DNA of 64,000 bases from contig NZ_JAGIBI010000001.1 in the NCBI RefSeq assembly GCF_017744395.1, forward strand, positions 248,001-312,000, read 5' to 3'. Positions within the stretch are counted from its first letter, which is position 1. Every line of letters starts with the position of its first letter. The notes under the pieces were generated by a model. The model was not told the DNA's origin. It made no database searches and saw nothing but the letters and a program-made list of their open reading frames with translations. The DNA is from Herbaspirillum sp. Its GTDB lineage: Bacteria > Pseudomonadota > Gammaproteobacteria > Burkholderiales > Burkholderiaceae_D. Position numbers and translations under genes: made by a program. Positions 56,601 through 64,000 of this stretch are shown here, piece by piece.

Positions 56601-57776
56601 ATGATGAATACCCGTCAATGGCTGGAAACGCTGGTCGGCTTCGATACCACCAGCCGCAATTCCAACCTGGAGCTGATCGCCGCGCTGCGCGACAGCCTGG
56701 AGCAGCAGGGCATCAAGCCCTGGTTCGCCCATAACAAGGAAAAAACCAAGGCCAACCTGTTCGCCACGCTGCCGGCTACTACCGGCCCCAACGCGGGCGC
56801 GACCCAGGGCGGCATCGTCCTGTCCGGGCATACCGACGTGGTGCCGGTGGACGGCCAGAAGTGGGATACCGACCCGTTCAAGCTGGTCGAAAAGGATGGC
56901 GCACTGTATGGGCGCGGCACTTGCGACATGAAGGGCTTCATCGCCACCGCGATGGCCCTGACGCCGGAATTCCTGGCCATGCCGCGTACCAAGCCGATGC
57001 ACCTGGCGTTCTCGTTCGATGAGGAAATCGGCTGCATCGGCGCGCCGGTGATGCTGGAGGAAATCGTCAAGCGAGGCATCAAGGTCGACGGCTGCGTGGT
57101 GGGCGAACCCACCAGCATGAACGTGGTGGTGGCGCACAAGGGCATCAACGTGTTCGCCTGCAAGGTGCACGGCAAGTCGGCCCACTCCTCGCTTACGCCC
57201 CAGGGCTGCAACGCCATCGAATACGCCGCGCGCATGATCTGCGCCATCCGCGATTTCGCTGACGCCTACAAGGCCAACGGTCCGTACGACCAGTTCTTCG
57301 ACGTGCCGTTCACCACCATGACCACCAACCAGATCCGCGGCGGCATCGCGGTCAACACGATCCCCGAGCTGTGCGAATTCACCTATGAGTTCCGCAACCT
57401 GCCGGGCATGACCGTGGCCGACATCCAGGCACAGATTGATGTCTACGTGCGCGACGTGCTGCTGCCGAAGATGAAGGCAGAGTTCGCCGATGCCCGCATC
57501 GAGATCGATAATTTCGCCGGCAGCCCGGCGCTGGAAGCGGCCGAGCAGGCGGCGATCACCGAGCTGGTGCGGGCGCTGACCGGCGACCGCCAGACGCGCA
57601 AGGTGGCCTATGGCACCGAGGCCGGCCTGTTCCAGCAGATCGGTATCCCGACCATCGTGTGCGGCCCCGGCAGCATCGACAATGCGCACAAGCCCAACGA
57701 GTTCGTGACGCTGGCGCAACTGGACCACTGCGAACAGTTCCTGCGCAAGCTGGGCAAGTCGCTGGAAGCTGCTTAG
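56601..57776 (+). CDS. argE: acetylornithine deacetylase (M20)
   Basis: WLETLVGFDTTSRNSNLELI, LSGHTDVVPVDGQKW, YGRGTCDMKGFIA, FSFDEEIGCIGAP, YGTEAGLFQQIGIPTIVCGPGSIDNAHKPNE. Confidence 0.95.
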   Translation: MMNTRQWLETLVGFDTTSRNSNLELIAALRDSLEQQGIKPWFAHNKEKTKANLFATLPATTGPNAGATQGGIVLSGHTDVVPVDGQKWDTDPFKLVEKDGALYGRGTCDMKGFIATAMALTPEFLAMPRTKPMHLAFSFDEEIGCIGAPVMLEEIVKRGIKVDGCVVGEPTSMNVVVAHKGINVFACKVHGKSAHSSLTPQGCNAIEYAARMICAIRDFADAYKANGPYDQFFDVPFTTMTTNQIRGGIAVNTIPELCEFTYEFRNLPGMTVADIQAQIDVYVRDVLLPKMKAEFADARIEIDNFAGSPALEAAEQAAITELVRALTGDRQTRKVAYGTEAGLFQQIGIPTIVCGPGSIDNAHKPNEFVTLAQLDHCEQFLRKLGKSLEAA

Positions 57777-57790
57777 AACCTGTTTACAAG
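57773..57790. repeat. solo TTAGAACCTGTTTACAAG end resembling the 41040 element terminus
   Basis: TTA-GAACCTGTT sequence overlapping the argE TAG stop codon; no matching right end found nearby. Confidence 0.5.
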
Positions 57791-57800
57791 GCCCAAGTGG

Positions 57801-57833
57801 AAAAAGGACGCAAGCGATTGCGTCCTTTTTATT
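57801..57833. terminator. bidirectional terminator AAAAAGGACGCAA-GCGA-TTGCGTCCTTTTT
   Basis: Perfect 13-bp stem including A/T tracts downstream of argE. Confidence 0.9.
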
Positions 57834-58107
57834 TATCGTGCCTGCCTTTTCGAGGGCGATACAGGCCGGGGCTGATCCGGGTTAAATCGGGTTTGCCCGT
57901 CTCTTTACGCATGTTAAGGGTCGCAAGCGGCGGTTAAACGGTAAACTCCTGCTTCTGGATCCGGAGCGATTCCGGGTATGCTGCATTAAAAAAATACGCT
58001 TCGGGGGAAGCATGCCAGCGCGATAACGGCGGCCCGGCCCTCTTTGCGTGCGCCAGCCGGCGGCTTAACGTATTTTTATCGGGTCATCACGCCATACCAG
58101 TACGCAC

Positions 58108-58914
58108 ATGTGGGTCGACACGCACTGCCATCTCGACGCCGGGGAATTCGGCGGACATTCCGTTTCCATCGCCGGCGATGCGGCGCGGGCCGGCGTGCGG
58201 GCGATCGTGATACCGGCCATCGCGCGGGTCAATTTCGGCACAGTGGCGCAGTTGGCGCGCGAAGCGGGCAACGGCGTCTATGCGCTGGGCATCCATCCGA
58301 TGTATGTGCCGACAGCCAGGGAGTCCGACCTGCAGGCGTTGCGCGCCGCCATCGAAGCCGCCTTGGATGACCCCCTTTTCGTCGGCATCGGCGAGATCGG
58401 GCTGGATTTCTTCGTGCCTGAACTGAAGGAAACGCCGTTGCGCGAGAAGCAGGAATTCTTCTTTGCCGAGCAGTTGAAGCTGGCCCGTGATTTCGGGCTG
58501 CCGGTGCTGCTGCATGTGCGCCGTTCGCAGGACATCATCCTGAAATACCTGCGCCGCATCCGCGTGCCGGGCGGCATCGCGCATGCCTTCAACGGCAGCG
58601 AGCAGCAGGCGCGGGCGTTCATCGAACTGGGCTTGCGCCTGGGCTTCGGCGGCGCCATGACATTCCCGCGCTCGCTGCAGATCCGCCGGCTGGCGGCCGA
58701 ACTGCCGCTGTCGTCGATTGTGCTGGAGACCGACGCCCCCGATATCGCCCCCGCCTGGCGCCATCCCGGCGTCAATACGCCGGACCAGATCCCGCGCATC
58801 GGCGAAGTGCTGGCCGGGCTGCGCGGCATGCTGCCGGCGGAAGTCGCCGCCGCCACCTCCGCCAATGCACTGGCCGTCTTGCCGCGGCTGGCTTCTTCCG
58901 GATTGGGCTTCTGA
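58108..58914 (+). CDS. tatD: TatD-family metal-dependent hydrolase
   Basis: MWVDTHCHLDAGEF, GIGEIGLDFF, VLETDAPDIAPAWRHPGVNTP. Confidence 0.93.
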   Translation: MWVDTHCHLDAGEFGGHSVSIAGDAARAGVRAIVIPAIARVNFGTVAQLAREAGNGVYALGIHPMYVPTARESDLQALRAAIEAALDDPLFVGIGEIGLDFFVPELKETPLREKQEFFFAEQLKLARDFGLPVLLHVRRSQDIILKYLRRIRVPGGIAHAFNGSEQQARAFIELGLRLGFGGAMTFPRSLQIRRLAAELPLSSIVLETDAPDIAPAWRHPGVNTPDQIPRIGEVLAGLRGMLPAEVAAATSANALAVLPRLASSGLGF

Positions 58915-61400
58915 TGCGCAGTGTGATCATCGGCTTTGCCTTCGGCATCGGTTTGCTGCAGATGCAGGCGCGGCTGCCCGGCATCGAGTGGTACGCGGTC
59001 GGCCTGGTGCTGGCCGGACTGCTGGCGTTCACCGCGTGGAAATTCTGGCAACCCTATCTGCGCATCCCGTTGCTGCTCACCTGTGGCGCCTGGGTGGGTT
59101 TTTTGTGGGCCGCGGCTTTCGCGAACTATTACCTTGAGCAGGAGCTGCCGCCGGCATGGGAGGGCAGGGACGTGACCGTGATCGGCACCGTGGCCGACCT
59201 GCCGGACCGCAATGCGCAGGGCGTGCGCTTTCGTTTCGATGTCGAACAGGTGGTGCTGCAGGGGACGGTGAAGCCGCCGGTGCCGCCCAGACTGGCGCTG
59301 GCGTGGTACGGCAACCGCCGTTACCAGGCGCCGGTCGAGGATGGCGAGGGAACGTTGCCGGCGCCGCAGGCGACGGCCGAGATCCGGCCCGGCGAACGCT
59401 GGCGGCTGACGGTGCGCCTGAAGCGCCCGCACGGCAACGCCAATCCGGATGGATTCGATTACGAGCTGTGGCTGTTGCAGGACGACGTGCGCGCCACCGG
59501 TTATGTGGTGGGCGCGCCGGCTGCGGCCGGCGCCCCGGCGAGCGCGGCCAACCGGCGTCTCGACGCTTTCGTCTGGACCCCGTCCAACGCCGTCGAATAC
59601 GCGCGCGGCTGGCTGCGCGACCGCATCCTGGCGGCATTGCCGGGTGAACCGTACGCGCCGGTGGTGGCGGCGCTGGTCATGGGCGACCAGCGCGGCATCA
59701 GCCAATCCGACTGGAGCATCTTCAATCGCACCGGCATCGGCCACCTGATGGCCATTTCCGGCCTGCACATCACCATGTTGGCGGCCTTGTGCGGCGGCCT
59801 GGCGAGCTGGCTGTGGCGGCGTTCGTTCTTTACCGGCGCGCAGTTGCCGCTGCTGCTGCCGGCGCAGAAGGTGGCGGTCATCGCCGGCATGCTCACGGCG
59901 ATCCTGTATGTCTTGCTGGCCGGCTTCGGCGTGCCGGCGCAGCGCACGCTGTACATGCTGGTGGTGGTCGGCATCGCCTTCTGGAGCGGTCGCATCACGC
60001 GCGTGTCGGTAGTGCTGTGCCTGGCGCTGGGGCTGGTGCTGCTGCTCGATCCCTGGTCGCTGATGTGGCCGGGCTTCTGGCTGTCGTTCGGCGCCGTGGC
60101 CCTGCTGATGTACGGCACGGTCGGGCGCATGCAGCCGGGCCGCGCGATGGAGGCGGCCGCGCGTACCCAATGGTGGCAGAAGCTGTGGCTGGCGACCAAG
60201 GCCGGCGCCCAGGCCCAGTACATCATCACGCTCGGCCTGGTGCCGCTGACGGTGTTGCTGTTCGGCCAATATTCGTTGGTCAGCCCGATCGCCAACGCTG
60301 TCGCTATCCCGCTGGTGGGGCTGGTGGTCACGCCGCTGTCGCTCTTGGGCAGCGTGTTGCCGGCCTTCGCCGCCGGGTGGGTGCTGCAGATACCGCACCA
60401 GTTGCTGGCGTGGCTGGCCGAATTCCTGGGCTGGTTGAACGCGATGCCTTTCGCGGTATGGGAGACGCCGCTGCCGAGTTGGTGGATGTTCCTGCTGGCG
60501 TTGGGCGGTACGCTGCTGGTGCTGGCGCCGCGCGGCTGGCCGGCCCGCTGGCTGGGCGTGTTCGGCTGGCTGCCGCTGCTGTTGAACGGGCCCTCGGCGC
60601 CGCCCGACGGCAGCATGCGCGTCACCGCCTTCGACATCGGGCAAGGCATGGCGCTGCTGGTGGAGACGCCGGGCCACCGCCTGCTGTACGACACCGGCCC
60701 GTATTACACGCCACAATCCGACGGCGCTACCCGGGTGCTGCTGCCTTACTTGCGCGCGCGCGGCATCGACCGGCTCGACCGGGTGGTTATCTCGCATAGC
60801 GATATCGACCACTCCGGCGGCGCCTTGTCGCTGTTCAAGGGCGTGCGGGTCGACAGCGTCTATTCGTCGCTGGCCGCCGACAGCCCCATCGTCAAGGCGG
60901 CGCCGGCGCACCGGCGCTGCGTGGCGGGGCAGTCGTGGAACTGGGACGGCATCGGCTTCACCATGCTGCATCCGGCGCCGGCGATCTATGACAGCGACAA
61001 ATGGAAACCCAATGCGCTTAGCTGCGTGCTGAAGGTGCAGATCGGGCGCCAGTCGATCCTGCTAGCCGGCGATGCCGAGGCGATACAGGAAGACCAGATG
61101 CTCAACGGCGCCATGGCCGAGCAGTTGCCGTCGACGGTGCTGCTGGCGCCGCATCACGGCAGCAGGACTTCCTCGACCGAGCCGTTCCTGCGCGCCGTGC
61201 GGCCGGAGGCGGCGATCTTCCAGGTCGGTTACCGCAATCGCTTCAACCATCCCAATCCGGAAGTCTTTGAGCGCTACCAGCGCCTGGGCATCCGCCGTTT
61301 GCGCACCGATGAATCGGGGGCGGTGACCGTCACCTTCGGCGACCAGTTGGGCGTGGAGGAATACCGCAAGGCGCATCGGCGCTACTGGTACGGGCGTTAA
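58914..61400 (+). CDS. comEC: DNA internalization-related competence protein ComEC/Rec2
   Basis: Competence domain (GIGHLMAISGLHITMLAAL) plus MBL-like domain (AFDIGQGMALLVETPGHRLLYDTGP, ISHSDIDHSGG, LLAPHHGSRTSS). Confidence 0.94.
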   Translation: MRSVIIGFAFGIGLLQMQARLPGIEWYAVGLVLAGLLAFTAWKFWQPYLRIPLLLTCGAWVGFLWAAAFANYYLEQELPPAWEGRDVTVIGTVADLPDRNAQGVRFRFDVEQVVLQGTVKPPVPPRLALAWYGNRRYQAPVEDGEGTLPAPQATAEIRPGERWRLTVRLKRPHGNANPDGFDYELWLLQDDVRATGYVVGAPAAAGAPASAANRRLDAFVWTPSNAVEYARGWLRDRILAALPGEPYAPVVAALVMGDQRGISQSDWSIFNRTGIGHLMAISGLHITMLAALCGGLASWLWRRSFFTGAQLPLLLPAQKVAVIAGMLTAILYVLLAGFGVPAQRTLYMLVVVGIAFWSGRITRVSVVLCLALGLVLLLDPWSLMWPGFWLSFGAVALLMYGTVGRMQPGRAMEAAARTQWWQKLWLATKAGAQAQYIITLGLVPLTVLLFGQYSLVSPIANAVAIPLVGLVVTPLSLLGSVLPAFAAGWVLQIPHQLLAWLAEFLGWLNAMPFAVWETPLPSWWMFLLALGGTLLVLAPRGWPARWLGVFGWLPLLLNGPSAPPDGSMRVTAFDIGQGMALLVETPGHRLLYDTGPYYTPQSDGATRVLLPYLRARGIDRLDRVVISHSDIDHSGGALSLFKGVRVDSVYSSLAADSPIVKAAPAHRRCVAGQSWNWDGIGFTMLHPAPAIYDSDKWKPNALSCVLKVQIGRQSILLAGDAEAIQEDQMLNGAMAEQLPSTVLLAPHHGSRTSSTEPFLRAVRPEAAIFQVGYRNRFNHPNPEVFERYQRLGIRRLRTDESGAVTVTFGDQLGVEEYRKAHRRYWYGR

Positions 61401-61515
61401 AGCCCGTTAAGAATGCTGCCAGGGGCGCGCATTTCGCGATCCGGGAAAATAGCACGCTTGCGGTCGTCGCGGTTTTGCTATGCTGCCGCCAGAGCCTTTC
61501 TCCGATTCCGTTTCC

Positions 61516-62331
61516 ATGAGTTTGCCCATCCTGCATTTCGCCCATGCCAACAGCTACCCGGCGGGTACCTATGGCATGTTTTTCGAACAACTGCGCCAAC
61601 ACTATGACGTGCGGGCGCTGGCCATGCATGCCCACAATCCGCGCTACCCGGTCGATGACGGCTGGCGCAAGCTCACGCGCGAACTGATCGAGGAGCTGGA
61701 GCGCAATTATCGCGAACCGGTGATCCTGGTCGGCCATTCGATGGGCGGCATCCTGTCGCTGATGGCCGCGCGCAAGCGGCCCGACCTGGCGCGCTGCGTA
61801 GTGCTGCTGGATTCGCCGGTGGTGGCCGGCTGGCGCGCGCAGGCGTTGCGCGTGGTCAAGCTGCTCAAGTTCGAAACCAAACGCTCGCCGTCGGTGGCGT
61901 CGAGCAAGCGGCGCAACGCCTGGCCCGACATGGAGGCCGCCTATCAGCATTACGCCGCCAAGGCCATGTTCGCCGCCTGGCCGCAGCGGGTGCTGCGCGA
62001 CTACGTCGAACATGGCACCGCGCCCAACGAAGACGGCAGCGTGCGCCTGCGCTTCACGCGCGAGGCCGAGACCGCGGTCTACCGTACCATTCCGCATCAT
62101 CTGGGTTGCCTGACCCGGCGGCCTTATCCGGTACCCATCGGCTTCGTCGGCGGCACCGACTCGGTGGAGTGCCGCCTGGCCGGGCTGGACGCCACCAAAC
62201 GGCTGGTCGGCAAGCATTTCCGCCAGATTCCGGGCGGCCACCTGTTCCCGATGGAGTCGCCAACGCCGGCGGCGCAGGCCACCCACGAGATGATCCAGGA
62301 GCTCCTGCAGGCGGGAAGGGCGTCGAACTAG
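61516..62331 (+). CDS. alpha/beta hydrolase
   Basis: LPILHFAHANSYPAGTYGMFFEQL, VGHSMGGILSLMAA elbow. Confidence 0.9.
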   Translation: MSLPILHFAHANSYPAGTYGMFFEQLRQHYDVRALAMHAHNPRYPVDDGWRKLTRELIEELERNYREPVILVGHSMGGILSLMAARKRPDLARCVVLLDSPVVAGWRAQALRVVKLLKFETKRSPSVASSKRRNAWPDMEAAYQHYAAKAMFAAWPQRVLRDYVEHGTAPNEDGSVRLRFTREAETAVYRTIPHHLGCLTRRPYPVPIGFVGGTDSVECRLAGLDATKRLVGKHFRQIPGGHLFPMESPTPAAQATHEMIQELLQAGRASN

Positions 62332-62427
62332 ACGGGAAGCTCCGGGTGCGGTGTTTTCCCCATGCAAGTTTCGCTTCGGCGAGACAGATATCGGCAAGGG
62401 GGATTAAAAATACGTGCGCTTTTGGGG

Positions 62428-64000
<1,573 letters not shown>

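Noticed and set aside
58278-60971. 897-aa minus-strand ORF antisense to tatD/comEC
   Set aside because: Composition (H/R/Q-rich, no motifs) is a mirror of GC-rich codon bias in the real plus-strand genes.

Overview
This 64 kb GC-rich window looks like a beta-proteobacterial chromosome. It is probably Oxalobacteraceae/Herbaspirillum-like, but that is inferred from gene content only. Housekeeping genes: acnA, argC, lysS, prfB (with the +1 frameshift site), recJ, a UvrD-like helicase, lolC/lolD, argE, tatD, comEC and pyrG (truncated by the window edge). Regulatory and catabolic modules: an acnA-gntR-solute-binding-domain block divergent from an exported lactonase and MFS transporter; a Fur-boxed fecI-fecR-TonB receptor set; a LysR-controlled CoA-ester catabolic cluster resembling itaconate/C5-dicarboxylate degradation; and several divergent regulator/target pairs with visible palindromic operators. 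The best candidates for something under-described are: (1) a tight eight-gene minus-strand operon (15362 to 8143) encoding GntR/UTRA regulator, AprA/FrdA-like flavoprotein, short 2x[4Fe-4S] ferredoxin, NitT/TauT-type binding protein with an apparent NosL-like C-terminal extension, permease, ATPase, HEAT-repeat protein and DUF971 protein, with an operator-like palindrome just upstream; (2) an AT-richer remnant island at the 3' end of tRNA-Ser(UGA) (about 22.44-24.15 kb) carrying a decayed integrase N-terminus, repeats resembling integrase arm sites, and a C-terminal gene fragment coupled by ATGA to a small secreted protein; (3) a family of TTA-flanked hairpin elements (GAACCTGTTC/GAACCCGTTTC ends) that overlap the stop codons of lysS and argE. 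Several ORFs below the 60-aa track cutoff were also found by eye. No CRISPR array, rRNA or intact IS transposase was seen.
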